The notes: a model not told the origin generated them from the sequence alone. 64,000 bases of DNA from CAZGEA01 sp964524515 (GCA_964524515.1 CAZGEA010000005.1:36065-100064), one strand, 5' to 3'; numbered from the stretch's first letter, positions 16,405 through 25,261 are shown. Translations and numbers: made by a program.

Positions 16405-17362
16405 CGTAGCCTATGACACAGATATCAACGAAATTAAAAAATTCTGCGAGATATGTGATAAATATGGATACAAAATAATTCAGGCAATTACATTAATTGG
16501 TGAATGCAGAAAATCTCGTGTTTTCATGGACAATCATCAAATCAAAAGATCAAGTTTTAAAAAATTTCAAGAAAATCAAGAAGTCTTAGATTTTTTACGG
16601 TCTAGAAATGACTTAATTGCAGTTCATGGACTTTGGCATACACACGAACCTACAGTTCCAGAAATTAAAACAGCCAAAAAAATTTTACAAAATCTTGATC
16701 TTTATCCAACACATTTTGCTCCTCCATTTAATGAGGGTAACTATGGCGATGAAGTGGCAGGTCTTGAAGTAATTAATCTTTCTCAAGAAAAAGGACACAG
16801 GCTTGAAGATTATCTTAAAAAAGGTGATCCGCAATCTCCAACTGTGTATTTACATTCCTGGAGATTTAACAACATAAACTACACATTTGAAATGCTTGAA
16901 AATTGTTTAAACAGACTTTCACCAAAAATCAAAAAACTATCTTCTGATCCTGTTAGTGCTCCAAGAATCTGGTACAACGACTGGATAAAAGAAAACGCAG
17001 TAGGAAAAATACTAGATATTGGTAAATCAAACCATTGGGACTACGGTTTTGCAACAATTGATATAAATGCAAATTTAAATCCAACCTATGTTGGTGATGT
17101 ACAAAAAATGGACTTTCCTAATGAATCATTTGATACAGTTCTATGCAATGGAATGTACGAATTTGTAGACAATCCTCAAAAAATGATTGATGAGTGCTTA
17201 AGAATTACTAAAAAAGAAGGTACAACTATTTTTGGTTTTGTAGGAAGAGATTACGCTCCATACAAAAAAAATTGGAAGTTTTTTAATGGAGATGAAATCT
17301 TACCTACCCACGAAAGGATAGATTTTAGAAATAATTATCACTTTTTAGTATGCAAAAAATAA
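16376..17362 (+). CDS. Polysaccharide deacetylase-like domain fused to a SAM methyltransferase
   Basis: 328 residues. The N-terminal part (about 1-185) resembles the NodB/deacetylase fold: FLIRNDDVAYD with the DD pair near residue 8, VHGLWHTHEP (HxxxH-like) near 84, APPFNEG, and a late LHSW. The C-terminal part (about 200-328) is a class I methyltransferase with GKILDIG, DINANLNPTYVGDV and LCNGMYEFVDNPQKM (Methyltransf_11-like). One polypeptide could de-N-acetylate and methylate the same glycan. The start lies inside the preceding gene and the end overlaps the next start by 13 bp. Confidence 0.72.
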   Translation: MSKFLIRNDDVAYDTDINEIKKFCEICDKYGYKIIQAITLIGECRKSRVFMDNHQIKRSSFKKFQENQEVLDFLRSRNDLIAVHGLWHTHEPTVPEIKTAKKILQNLDLYPTHFAPPFNEGNYGDEVAGLEVINLSQEKGHRLEDYLKKGDPQSPTVYLHSWRFNNINYTFEMLENCLNRLSPKIKKLSSDPVSAPRIWYNDWIKENAVGKILDIGKSNHWDYGFATIDINANLNPTYVGDVQKMDFPNESFDTVLCNGMYEFVDNPQKMIDECLRITKKEGTTIFGFVGRDYAPYKKNWKFFNGDEILPTHERIDFRNNYHFLVCKK

Positions 17363-17964
17363 TTGTTTACACAGCTATAACAGCTGAAAAAGATAAATTA
17401 AGAGATGATATTAAAGTTTTTAAAAACGAAGACTTTAATAAATTTACAAATCCTGTAATGAATGCAAAAATCTTCAAAGTACTTCCACACAAATTCATCA
17501 GTTGCGACATAAGTATTTGGATAGACGGAAATATATTTTTAAATGTACCACCAGAAAAATTAGTCGAAGAGTGGCTTGGCAATTCAGATATTGCCTTAAT
17601 GGAACACTATCGCAAAAAAGATATTTACTGGGAAGCAAAAATGATTAAAGCAACATTCAAAAGAAGAACTCCTTGGGTAAGCGACGATGTAGATAAACAA
17701 ATAAAATTCTACGAAGAAAACAGACTTATTCCACAAAAAGAAGAAATGGCCATGGGTGGAATAATAATACGAAGACACAATCCTTTAGTAGAAAACTTCA
17801 ACGAAGCATGGTGGGCAGAAATCTGTAAATGGAGCCAACGCGACCAAATAAGCTTACCAGTTATTATAAAAAAGACTAAAAATTTAAAAGTGAACTTAGT
17901 TAAAGGCAGTATTAAAAATCATCCATATTTAACTTATTTAAATCATAATCATTTCAACACCTAA
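17350..17964 (+). CDS. DUF616/TOD1-like glycosyltransferase
   Basis: 204 residues. The pattern VYTAITAEKDKL, then KVLPHKFISCDISIWIDGNI (DxxxWIDG metal-site region) and MALMEH-like and MGGIIIRRHN segments, matches the DUF616 family, whose plant members (TOD1, MUCI70) are Golgi glycosyltransferases. It should be a cytoplasmic GT-A type enzyme in this cluster. Substrate unknown. Confidence 0.68.
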   Translation: MQKIIVYTAITAEKDKLRDDIKVFKNEDFNKFTNPVMNAKIFKVLPHKFISCDISIWIDGNIFLNVPPEKLVEEWLGNSDIALMEHYRKKDIYWEAKMIKATFKRRTPWVSDDVDKQIKFYEENRLIPQKEEMAMGGIIIRRHNPLVENFNEAWWAEICKWSQRDQISLPVIIKKTKNLKVNLVKGSIKNHPYLTYLNHNHFNT

Positions 17965-18010
17965 AATGTTTGTAGTTTCCAAAAATTAATGTTAGAGTTA
18001 TTCTATAAAT

Positions 18011-18565
18011 ATGGGTCTTTTTGATGGTCTTCAAAAAAATTTTGATAAATACAAAACTTACGGCAGTTATCACTGGCAATGGTATGGGAAAAAATTAACC
18101 TATACAAGACATGTTGATTATCTCAAAAGATTTGTTAAGGAAAAAAATTCAGTCGTTATCGGCGCTGGTGATGGTTTAATACCTGCCAAATTAGGAATTA
18201 GAGGAGTCGATACAAATCCATACGCAATCAAACTTGCAGCTCGCCATAAAATTAATATCGATCTAGCAAAACGAGGCACACTTCCCTACAAAAAGGAAGA
18301 ATTTGATTCAGCAGTTATATCAGATTCAATGCAAAACTTTAAAAATCTACGAAGCGCATTACAAGAAACTAGACGTATTATAAAAAATTACCTATATGTT
18401 AGTCTTCCTTCAAAACAAAAAATAAAGGAACCAGGAACATTCCATTCATGGGAAGATCCCAACAAATTAGTTAAAGATGTCGAAAAAAACGGGTTCAAAC
18501 TAGTAGAAGGCCCAATCTTAAAAGTTGACAGAAGAAGATATTATTTTAAATTTCAAAAAGCCTAA
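18011..18565 (+). CDS. Class I SAM-dependent methyltransferase (small)
   Basis: 184 residues. The SAM-binding core shows VVIGAGDGLIPAKLG (motif I), GVDTNPYA (motif II) and FDSAVISDSMQNFKNLRSAL, followed by LYVSLPS. It resembles Methyltransf_11 proteins. It is in the same orientation as its neighbours but 46 bp from the preceding gene, one of the wider gaps in the cluster. Substrate unknown. Confidence 0.72.
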   Translation: MGLFDGLQKNFDKYKTYGSYHWQWYGKKLTYTRHVDYLKRFVKEKNSVVIGAGDGLIPAKLGIRGVDTNPYAIKLAARHKINIDLAKRGTLPYKKEEFDSAVISDSMQNFKNLRSALQETRRIIKNYLYVSLPSKQKIKEPGTFHSWEDPNKLVKDVEKNGFKLVEGPILKVDRRRYYFKFQKA

Positions 18566-18568
18566 AAG

Positions 18569-18591
18569 GGCGCCTGCGCCTCCCCTGCCTC
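18569..18591. repeat. GC-rich palindromic spacer
   Basis: GGCG-CCTG-CGCC (18569-18580) is a perfect short hairpin in a GC-rich 25-base spacer of an otherwise AT-rich region. The adjoining CTCCCCTGCCTC (18580-18591) recurs in inverted orientation at 2677-2688 inside the PEGA gene. There is no T-run, so it is not a normal terminator. Confidence 0.35.
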
Positions 18592-18600
18592 AAAATTAAT

Positions 18601-19281
18601 ATGAACGAAATAACCATCATTTATTATTCCTCAAATAAAGAGAAACCTGAGTTTGAAGAAAAAATAAGAAAAAACATTCTAGAAGTTTCCGGTGGCATTC
18701 CAATAATAAGTGTCACACAAAAACCAATCGACTTTGGAAAAAATATTGTTGTCGGAGATGTTGGCACATCAGGATTTAACATGTTCCGGCAAGTCCAAAT
18801 TGCATGCCGTGAGGCCAATACTCGCTTTGTTTTATCTGCGGAAGCAGATTGTCTTTATCCGCCTGACTATTTCACATTCATTCCTGAAAAAGATGACATT
18901 TGTTACAGAAATAAAAATTTATATGTAATGCCACAACACCGACCATATTTTTGGAAAAAAGAAGAAGGAGCAACTCATGCCCAAATCGTCGGTCGTGAAT
19001 TCTACTTAAAAACACTCGATAAACTTTTTGCAGGTGCACCCGATTGGTCTACAGAGGAAAGAAATTTCCCTAAAGAACGCAGTCGAAAAAAACAAGAAGA
19101 CGTGTTCTGGTATGATCAAATTGAATTTTATGAATCGACAAATGCAGTTGTCCAAATTAAAACTTCCCAAAGCATGAGACATTACACTCATTCAGACAGA
19201 ATTTCCAGAAATGAACTTCCCTATTGGGGCAAAGGATCTGAATTTAGAAAAAAGTATTATGATATCGGATATAAGCATTGA
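18601..19281 (+). CDS. GT-A-like 'YTDNR' family glycosyltransferase, divergent copy 1
   Basis: 226 residues. It shares with 27344 and 28081 the opening I-x-YY, the KPI-DFGKNIV segment, RFVLSAEADCLYPPDYFTF (equivalent to VFFLEHDVLYHPSHFDF) and the final HYTHSDRISRNELPYWG. The acidic cluster before LYPP could be the metal site of a GT-A fold. I infer a glycosyltransferase from context and this motif. It is the most diverged of the three. Confidence 0.55.
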   Translation: MNEITIIYYSSNKEKPEFEEKIRKNILEVSGGIPIISVTQKPIDFGKNIVVGDVGTSGFNMFRQVQIACREANTRFVLSAEADCLYPPDYFTFIPEKDDICYRNKNLYVMPQHRPYFWKKEEGATHAQIVGREFYLKTLDKLFAGAPDWSTEERNFPKERSRKKQEDVFWYDQIEFYESTNAVVQIKTSQSMRHYTHSDRISRNELPYWGKGSEFRKKYYDIGYKH

Positions 19282-19305
19282 TTCGTCACAAACTTGTTCT
19301 TGTTT

Positions 19306-19854
19306 ATGATATTGGTTACAGGTTCCAATGGGTTTATCGGCTCAGAAATTATTTCCTATTTTTCAAAAAAAGGTTACGATACTGTGGGTATCAATATTGA
19401 TATAAGAAACAAAAATGCTCTCCGTCCACTCTTCATAGGAGCAGATTTTGTCATTCATGCTGCCGGGAAAGTCAAAAAAGAAATACCTAATCTAGAAGAT
19501 TATTATACGATAAACGTTTTGGGAACCAGAAATGTATGCTCATTATGCATTGAAAACGGTTCAAAATTAATTCATTTAAGTTCAATTGCTTCAAGTGATG
19601 GAGCAAATAAATCAATAAAATTTTACGTTGAAAGTAAACAAGAATCACAAAAATTAGTCCAGAACTATTGCCATCTTTATGGACTAAAAGCATGCATTTT
19701 AAAACTAGGAGTAATTTATAATGAACAAAACAACACACACCGGCCTGGACCACGTTACCCAATTGAAAAACTGCTAGAAGACATTGAAAAAATTATTAAC
19801 TCGTCAGAATTCAAAAATTTCCAGTTAATAGATTATTCTAGTATGCGTGCGTAA
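19306..19854 (+). CDS. NAD-dependent epimerase/dehydratase, C-terminally short
   Basis: About 182 residues against roughly 300 for intact extended SDR sugar epimerases. It has ILVTGSNGFIGSEI (Rossmann GxxGxxG), VIHAAGKV, a SSIAS strand and a YVESK motif (YxxxK), so the cofactor and catalytic parts are present. The substrate-binding C-terminal third is missing: it stops soon after RPGPRYPIEKL. It may be a remnant or a reduced enzyme. The TTG at 19294 is an alternative start; ATG 19306 sits directly before the first beta strand. Confidence 0.75.
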   Translation: MILVTGSNGFIGSEIISYFSKKGYDTVGINIDIRNKNALRPLFIGADFVIHAAGKVKKEIPNLEDYYTINVLGTRNVCSLCIENGSKLIHLSSIASSDGANKSIKFYVESKQESQKLVQNYCHLYGLKACILKLGVIYNEQNNTHRPGPRYPIEKLLEDIEKIINSSEFKNFQLIDYSSMRA

Positions 19855-19878
19855 TGAACAAATTTTTATAAATAATTT

Positions 19879-21327
19879 ATGAAAAACATTTATTTTTATA
19901 TATATCCTGAAAAAAAATTTGCACCCGAATATATCAAAATGTCAGAAATCCAAATAGACAACAGTCTTCAATACTGGAACCCAAAAGACATTATAGTCGT
20001 GACAAATTTTCCTTGGGAATACCATGGCGTCAAATCAATTGTTGTCGATAGTGAACTTTATAGCGATGTTCTCTCCCATGGCACATCACTTTCAAATAAA
20101 CCAAAAACTGCAATTTATCTTATCGAAAATAATCTTGTAGATGAAATTAACTGGTTTCATGATTGGGATATTTTTCAACTATCTGATCTAAATCTTGAAT
20201 CTCTTGATAGAGACCTAGGTTTTGTCGAGTATAGTTATAAACCAAAAATTCAACTCGGAAGTATTTTTTTTAAGCCAGAAGCAATCGATGTTTTTAGATT
20301 GATTGATAGTGCCATAAATAAATACAAACAAAACGAAGAAGAAACAACTAATATGCTTATTGATCAAAACTTCAACAATATCCTTGATAGATTTAAAAAA
20401 CTAAATACTACTTATAACATCGGGGCAATAAACACTGATTCTGCAGCAAGCATTGCCGAAAAACCTCTAAAAATAGCACATATTCCCGCTTATAAACCAA
20501 AATATTTACATAAATCTAAAAAGATAACACCACCAATACTTACAAAATTACTTTATGAAAAATTTGAAGAATTCCCAAATATTAAAAATTTACTTATTTA
20601 TATTTCCCCGAATAAAAGCTTTAATCCTGAACACAAATTAATGCTTGAAGCGCAAATAGAAAATTCACTTGATTATTGGGACAAAAAAGATTTAATTCTT
20701 TTTACAAATTTTGAATATGAATTCAAAGGTATAAAAGCAATTGTCGGGCCTGATTCACTAATTAACAAATCTTATGGCAAAAATAAAAGAGGAATTATTA
20801 ACAGCAAAATAAACGCTATTATCTATATGATCGAAAATAAAATTATAAATGGTCTCACTTGGTTTCATGATTTTGATTGTTTCCAACTAGCAGCACTTGA
20901 CTTGCCATCAATTAAAAAAGATATTGCACTAACCTGCTACGGTCTTTATCCCAAAAACAGATTAACAAATTTAGGTAAAAATTTTAAATTTCGTATCAAT
21001 TTTGGAAGTGTATTTTTTAAACCGGAAGCAATTGATATCTTAAAAATATTACTTGACCTAATGGATAAAGATAATTTATATGAAGAAGATGCAATGACCA
21101 TATTGCTAGATGAAAATAAAAATGATCTACTGTCTCGTGTTCAAATAATGAATCAAACATACAATATTGGCATGAGATATGTAAGAAGTAATATTGCAAA
21201 TTCTGAAAAACCTTTAAGGGTGGCTCATTTTCCCCCACACGATCCAAAAATCTTGAACAAATTTAAAGCTATAATACCTGCTAAACTAACAAAAATTCTT
21301 GATGAAAAATTTACTAATATACATTAA
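19879..21327 (+). CDS. Tandem-duplicated putative glycosyltransferase (two HDxD domains)
   Basis: 482 residues made of two homologous halves (about 1-235 and 236-482). Each has an opening IY-Y-I-P strand, an IQI(D/E)NSL-YW segment, WFHD-x-D-x-FQL (WFHDWDIFQL and WFHDFDCFQL), GS-FFKPEAID and YNIG, then AEKPLKIAH or SEKPLRVAH. The HDxD is a plausible GT-A metal-binding motif. Two more copies follow as separate genes. I do not recognise a named family; a glycosyltransferase role is inferred from the motif and context. Confidence 0.6.
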   Translation: MKNIYFYIYPEKKFAPEYIKMSEIQIDNSLQYWNPKDIIVVTNFPWEYHGVKSIVVDSELYSDVLSHGTSLSNKPKTAIYLIENNLVDEINWFHDWDIFQLSDLNLESLDRDLGFVEYSYKPKIQLGSIFFKPEAIDVFRLIDSAINKYKQNEEETTNMLIDQNFNNILDRFKKLNTTYNIGAINTDSAASIAEKPLKIAHIPAYKPKYLHKSKKITPPILTKLLYEKFEEFPNIKNLLIYISPNKSFNPEHKLMLEAQIENSLDYWDKKDLILFTNFEYEFKGIKAIVGPDSLINKSYGKNKRGIINSKINAIIYMIENKIINGLTWFHDFDCFQLAALDLPSIKKDIALTCYGLYPKNRLTNLGKNFKFRINFGSVFFKPEAIDILKILLDLMDKDNLYEEDAMTILLDENKNDLLSRVQIMNQTYNIGMRYVRSNIANSEKPLRVAHFPPHDPKILNKFKAIIPAKLTKILDEKFTNIH

Positions 21328-22009
21328 TCCAAAAAAGGATTTTGACGATATAGAAAGACGAGTTGAAACTGCTCTCGTTAAAATACAAATAGAAAATTCT
21401 CTTCTATATTGGAAACCAGAGGATATTTTATTGGTTACAAATTTTAGATATAAACACAGTGGAATTAATTCAATTGAAGTTCCTGATAACTTATATTGCG
21501 ATTTTGATTCCCGCACCAGTAAAATTCCAGTAATTATATATTTGTTAGAAAATAAAATTCTAAAAGATGATGCTTGGTTTCATGATTTTGATTGTTTCCA
21601 GAATAACAATTTTGAAATAACTTTAAAAAAAGATCTAGGTCTTACTGATTATGGATGGAGTCAAAAATTCAATACTGGAAGTTTTTTCTTTAAAACCACA
21701 TCATTGGATATTTTCAAAAATATGTGGGAAATTTGTCAACAAAAAAAAGCAAATGAAGAGCCAATTGTTTGGGAAATGTACAAAAACAATTCAACAAACA
21801 TAAGAGAAAGATCAGAAAGATTAAACATTACCTACAATTTAGGGAAAAGATACACTCAAATAACAATACCTATGGCAGAAAAACCAATTAAAGTAGTACA
21901 CTTTCATCCATATTGGCGACCCGATAGACTCGAGAGGTTTAAAAACCTGTTTTTATCTGAAAAATTAACCAAACTGTTGGATGAAAAAAACCCAAGAAAG
22001 CGAACATGA
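21302..22009 (+). CDS. Putative HDxD glycosyltransferase, third domain copy
   Basis: About 235 residues, homologous to each half of the preceding protein: LLIYINPKKDF, IQIENSLLYW, WFHDFDCFQN, GSFFFKTTSLDIF, YNLGKRY and AEKPIKVVHFHPY. The start (ATG 21302, or TTG 21299) lies 26 bases inside the preceding gene in another frame, at exactly the point where domains 1 and 2 are fused. Its stop overlaps the next ATG by 4 bp. Confidence 0.6.
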   Translation: MKNLLIYINPKKDFDDIERRVETALVKIQIENSLLYWKPEDILLVTNFRYKHSGINSIEVPDNLYCDFDSRTSKIPVIIYLLENKILKDDAWFHDFDCFQNNNFEITLKKDLGLTDYGWSQKFNTGSFFFKTTSLDIFKNMWEICQQKKANEEPIVWEMYKNNSTNIRERSERLNITYNLGKRYTQITIPMAEKPIKVVHFHPYWRPDRLERFKNLFLSEKLTKLLDEKNPRKRT

Positions 22010-22752
22010 AAAACTTATTAATTTATGTAAATCCACAAGGATTTGATTTGGAATCAGAAAAACTAGCTAAAATACAAATTGAAAATAGTTTGGAGATTGG
22101 GTGGAAACCAAACGATATTATATTAGTTACTAATTTTCCATATGAGTATATGAGTGTTAAAGCAAAAGAAATCGAAGGTGGATATTGCGATTTTCAAAAA
22201 GAGGCAAGTAAAATAACCACACTAGTTCACTTGTTTGATAAAGGATTAATCGACGAAAAACAACTGTATTGGCTTCATGATTTGGATGCATATCAACTTG
22301 AAGAAATTAAACAAGAGGAGCTTGGAATTGATGATTACGATGCTGGATTTTGTGACTATACGAGAATTTCTAGAATTCAAATGGGAACATTCTTTTTTTG
22401 GAAAAGATCAGAGGATATATTTCGTGCAATTGTTGATAAAATGACTGCTTCTAACGAATATGGAGCGATAGTAAACGATGAAGATGCGATAAATAAAATG
22501 ATTCAAAATAATGAAAATGACATTAGTAAGCGAATCAAAATACTTGACGGTCGATATGATTTTGGGATGAGAAGAATTGATTACTGCTATCAAAAAATTA
22601 CTAAACCTATTAAAATTTTACACTTTCACCCATATCACCCTAGAAATGGTGTGAATAATTTAAAAAGTGCAATGCATGGGATAAATAGTATTAAAATGCC
22701 ACTAATGAATGAGAGATTAATTAATATTTTTAACAAACATGGATATACCTGA
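22006..22752 (+). CDS. Putative HDxD glycosyltransferase, fourth domain copy
   Basis: 248 residues. LLIYVNPQGFD, IQIENSLEIGW, YWLHDLDAYQLEE, GTFFFWKRSEDIF, YDFGMRR and TKPIKILHFHPY align with the three other copies; HDxD is kept as HDLD. It is the most diverged copy, and from here to about 25 kb the plus strand is visibly richer in G than C. It overlaps the first methyltransferase of the array by 14 bp. Confidence 0.58.
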   Translation: MKNLLIYVNPQGFDLESEKLAKIQIENSLEIGWKPNDIILVTNFPYEYMSVKAKEIEGGYCDFQKEASKITTLVHLFDKGLIDEKQLYWLHDLDAYQLEEIKQEELGIDDYDAGFCDYTRISRIQMGTFFFWKRSEDIFRAIVDKMTASNEYGAIVNDEDAINKMIQNNENDISKRIKILDGRYDFGMRRIDYCYQKITKPIKILHFHPYHPRNGVNNLKSAMHGINSIKMPLMNERLINIFNKHGYT

Positions 22753-23326
22753 AGCAATACGCGATTTACAGAATCTTGAAATAACCAACTATAGAAGAGT
22801 TTGGAGACCGTTTATGGAAAAATATAATTGTCAGGTTATAGGTGAACTTGGGGTTTTTCAAGGTGCTAATTTTGATTTAATGATTGACCATAATCCTCAA
22901 GTTGCTATTGCCATTGATTCCTGGAGAGACGATGGAGAGATTTCTCGAAATGATATGGGTTATACCCAAGAAGAATTAAACAACCAGTACAGAGATTTTG
23001 CATTTCGTATGGCCAATAAGCCGTTTGTAAAAATTTATAGAGAGCATACATACGATGCGTTTGTTCACTTTCCTGACAATTATTTTGACTTAGCTTATGT
23101 CGATGCAGACCATAGCTATGATGGATGCTTAAAGGATGTTGAATGTTGGTATCCAAAAATTAAGCCTGGAAAATTTTTTGTAGGTGATGATTACAGAAGC
23201 GCACGCGCCTCAAAAACAGGTGTTAAATTTGGAGTAATTGAGGCAGTTAATAAATTTGCGAAAGAAAATAATCTAGAAGTATATGAACTTCCCCGATACG
23301 GTTGGGCCATAATTAAACCGTTATAG
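22739..23326 (+). CDS. SAM methyltransferase, array copy 1 (subgroup B1)
   Basis: 195 residues. Class I core: GELGVFQGANFDLM (motif I), AIDSWRD (motif II acidic), LAYVDADHSYDG, and KPGKFFVGDDYRSA. The DADHSYDG and GDDY motifs are typical of Methyltransf_24-like enzymes that act on sugars. It shares the WRPFMEKYN segment with copies 23412 and 24008. Its last segment contains YGWAIIKP, kept in all three. Confidence 0.72.
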   Translation: MDIPEAIRDLQNLEITNYRRVWRPFMEKYNCQVIGELGVFQGANFDLMIDHNPQVAIAIDSWRDDGEISRNDMGYTQEELNNQYRDFAFRMANKPFVKIYREHTYDAFVHFPDNYFDLAYVDADHSYDGCLKDVECWYPKIKPGKFFVGDDYRSARASKTGVKFGVIEAVNKFAKENNLEVYELPRYGWAIIKPL

Positions 23327-23411
23327 AAACTTATTGCCAGAAAGTAGAGTTAAACTTACCCAGGAGGCCTTCTAGACAATCAATTATTGAATGGTAAACT
23401 GCAATATATTT

Positions 23412-24002
23412 ATGTCGTTTCCAGAACCTATTATTGACCTTCAAAACATCAAACTAATTAGAGGAAAGCGATACTGGAGACCGTTTATGGAAAAATATAA
23501 CTGTCAAGTTATATGTGAAGTAGGAGTTTTTGCAGGTAGAAATTTTGGAAGAATGATTGAGCACAAACCAAAAATTGCTATTGGTGTAGATATTTGGAAG
23601 AATGATGAAATTTATGAACACAATGACTCTAAATTACCCCAAGAATCTTTGGACAAGTTGTATTCCGATTTAATCAAAAGATTTGCTGACAAGCCATATG
23701 TAAAATTAATAAGAGAATACTCAAGTCTGGCAGCTGCGCATTTTCCGGATGAATATTTTGATTTAATTTATATTGACGGGGATCACACATATCAAGGAAC
23801 AATGGATGATTTAATGGCTTGGTATCCAAAACTAAAGAAGGGTAAATTTTTCACAGGAGACGATTATAATCGCACTGTATACCCTGTTGAAGTTGCATAT
23901 GACGTAAAAGGAGCAGTAAATGATTTTTGCAGTAAAATTAATCTTGATTTTTATGAAATTCCTGGTAACGAATGGGCAACTGGATGGGCAGCTATTAAAT
24001 AG
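23412..24002 (+). CDS. SAM methyltransferase, array copy 2 (subgroup B1)
   Basis: About 196 residues. WRPFMEKYNCQVICEVGVFAGRNF, GVDIW, LIYIDGDHTYQG and GKFFTGDDYN parallel its neighbours. An in-frame ATG occurs at 23391, but the Met at 23412 aligns with the starts of both sister genes (M-x-x-P-x-x-I-x-DL). The 85-bp gap before it contains an AGGAGGCCTTCT near-palindrome about 45 nt upstream, too far for a ribosome site. Confidence 0.72.
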   Translation: MSFPEPIIDLQNIKLIRGKRYWRPFMEKYNCQVICEVGVFAGRNFGRMIEHKPKIAIGVDIWKNDEIYEHNDSKLPQESLDKLYSDLIKRFADKPYVKLIREYSSLAAAHFPDEYFDLIYIDGDHTYQGTMDDLMAWYPKLKKGKFFTGDDYNRTVYPVEVAYDVKGAVNDFCSKINLDFYEIPGNEWATGWAAIK

Positions 24003-24007
24003 ATATT

Positions 24008-24601
24008 ATGGATAAACCTGACGTAATTACTGATTTAGAGAATTTAAAAATCCATAAAACTTACAGGCATAGACGTATATGGAAGCCCTTTATGGAAAAA
24101 TATAATATTCAAAAAATATGTGAGTTGGGTGTTTTTGAAGGCAAGAATTTTGAATTAATGATAGAGCATTCTCCAGAAATTGCAGTTGCTGTTGATGCAT
24201 GGAGAAATGATGGAGTGGTTTCTCGAAATGACTCTGGATATTCTCAAGAAAAGCTTGACGAGATGTATCAAAAATTTGCACTGAAGATGCTTGATAAGCC
24301 ATTTGTCAAAATATTTCGCGATTATACCTTTAATGTTGCTCCCCTTTTTCCTGATAATTATTTTGACCTAATCTATGTTGATGCAGATCATAGTTATGAT
24401 GGATGTCTAACCGATTTAAAAGACTGGTATCCAAAATTAAAAGATGGTGGTTTTTTAGCTGGAGATGACTACAGAAATTTACTTGCACCCAATACTTTAT
24501 CTAAAATTCAAGTTGTTAAAGCAGTTAGAAAATTTTGCCAAATTAACAATCTTGAAGTTTATCCACTTCCCGACTACGCATGGGCAATTATTAAAAAATG
24601 A
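24008..24601 (+). CDS. SAM methyltransferase, array copy 3 (subgroup B1)
   Basis: 197 residues. WKPFMEKYNIQKICELGVFEGKNF, AVDAWRNDG, LIYVDADHSYDG and GGFLAGDDYRN; closest to copy 22739, with a nearly identical SRND-GY(T/S)QEEL-like stretch. It ends in a 4-bp overlap with the next gene. The B1 copies probably arose by local tandem duplication. Confidence 0.72.
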   Translation: MDKPDVITDLENLKIHKTYRHRRIWKPFMEKYNIQKICELGVFEGKNFELMIEHSPEIAVAVDAWRNDGVVSRNDSGYSQEKLDEMYQKFALKMLDKPFVKIFRDYTFNVAPLFPDNYFDLIYVDADHSYDGCLTDLKDWYPKLKDGGFLAGDDYRNLLAPNTLSKIQVVKAVRKFCQINNLEVYPLPDYAWAIIKK

Positions 24602-25239
24602 AAATAAAAGATGCGTTAAATCACAAAGACAATCCTTTTTGGATTCCAGATGTAAACAGAGACGATATGGCCGAATTTTTTGTCGAAATGGGATACAAGG
24701 TTGGGGCTGAAATTGGAGTGTCATGGGGGCAAAATATAGTTAATTATTGCAAGGCAGGTTTGAAAATTTACGGAATCGATCCGTGGCAAAATTCAAATGA
24801 CAACATTTATCGAAAGATAATAAGTATCCCAGGAGAGCATGCGCGAACTATTGAAGATGTGTACAAATATGCAATAGAGAGGACTTCCCCATTTCCCAAT
24901 TGCTCTTTAATTCGCAAAACTTCAATGGAAGCATTGGATGATTTTCCAGACAGAAGTCTGGATTTTGTATATATTGATGCTAATCATGGATTTGGATATA
25001 TTGCAATGGATTTGGCTAAATGGTCACAAAAAGTTAAAAGGGGTGGCATCATTGCAGGACATGACTACTATTCCACTCAAAGAGCCCGTTCACTGCGTCA
25101 TGTAGGAAACGTAGTAGACGCATTTGCCAAAAGCTACGACTTCGACCATTGGTACGTACTAGGCCGTAAAAATGAAGATAGAGAGCCAAATGAAAAATTT
25201 GATCGAGAACTAAGTTTCATGCTGATTAAGCATTGGTAA
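24598..25239 (+). CDS. SAM methyltransferase, array copy 4 (subgroup B2)
   Basis: 213 residues. Subgroup B2 lacks the WRPFMEKYN segment and has instead a PFWIPD-N-RDDMAEFF opening, GAEIGVSWGQN, GIDPWQNS, SMEALDDFPDRSLDFVYIDANH and GGIIAGHDYYST. The fourth-strand acidic residue and the GHDY motif are intact. Copies 25262 and 26727 belong to the same subgroup. Confidence 0.72.
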   Translation: MKIKDALNHKDNPFWIPDVNRDDMAEFFVEMGYKVGAEIGVSWGQNIVNYCKAGLKIYGIDPWQNSNDNIYRKIISIPGEHARTIEDVYKYAIERTSPFPNCSLIRKTSMEALDDFPDRSLDFVYIDANHGFGYIAMDLAKWSQKVKRGGIIAGHDYYSTQRARSLRHVGNVVDAFAKSYDFDHWYVLGRKNEDREPNEKFDRELSFMLIKHW

Positions 25240-25261
25240 AATGTTTATAAAACACTGATAA

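Noticed and set aside
21299..21327. Sequencing frameshift splitting a three-domain protein
   Set aside because: The third domain has its own ATG at its natural beginning, and the second ends at its natural end; overlap of coupled genes explains it. Reads would still be worth checking.
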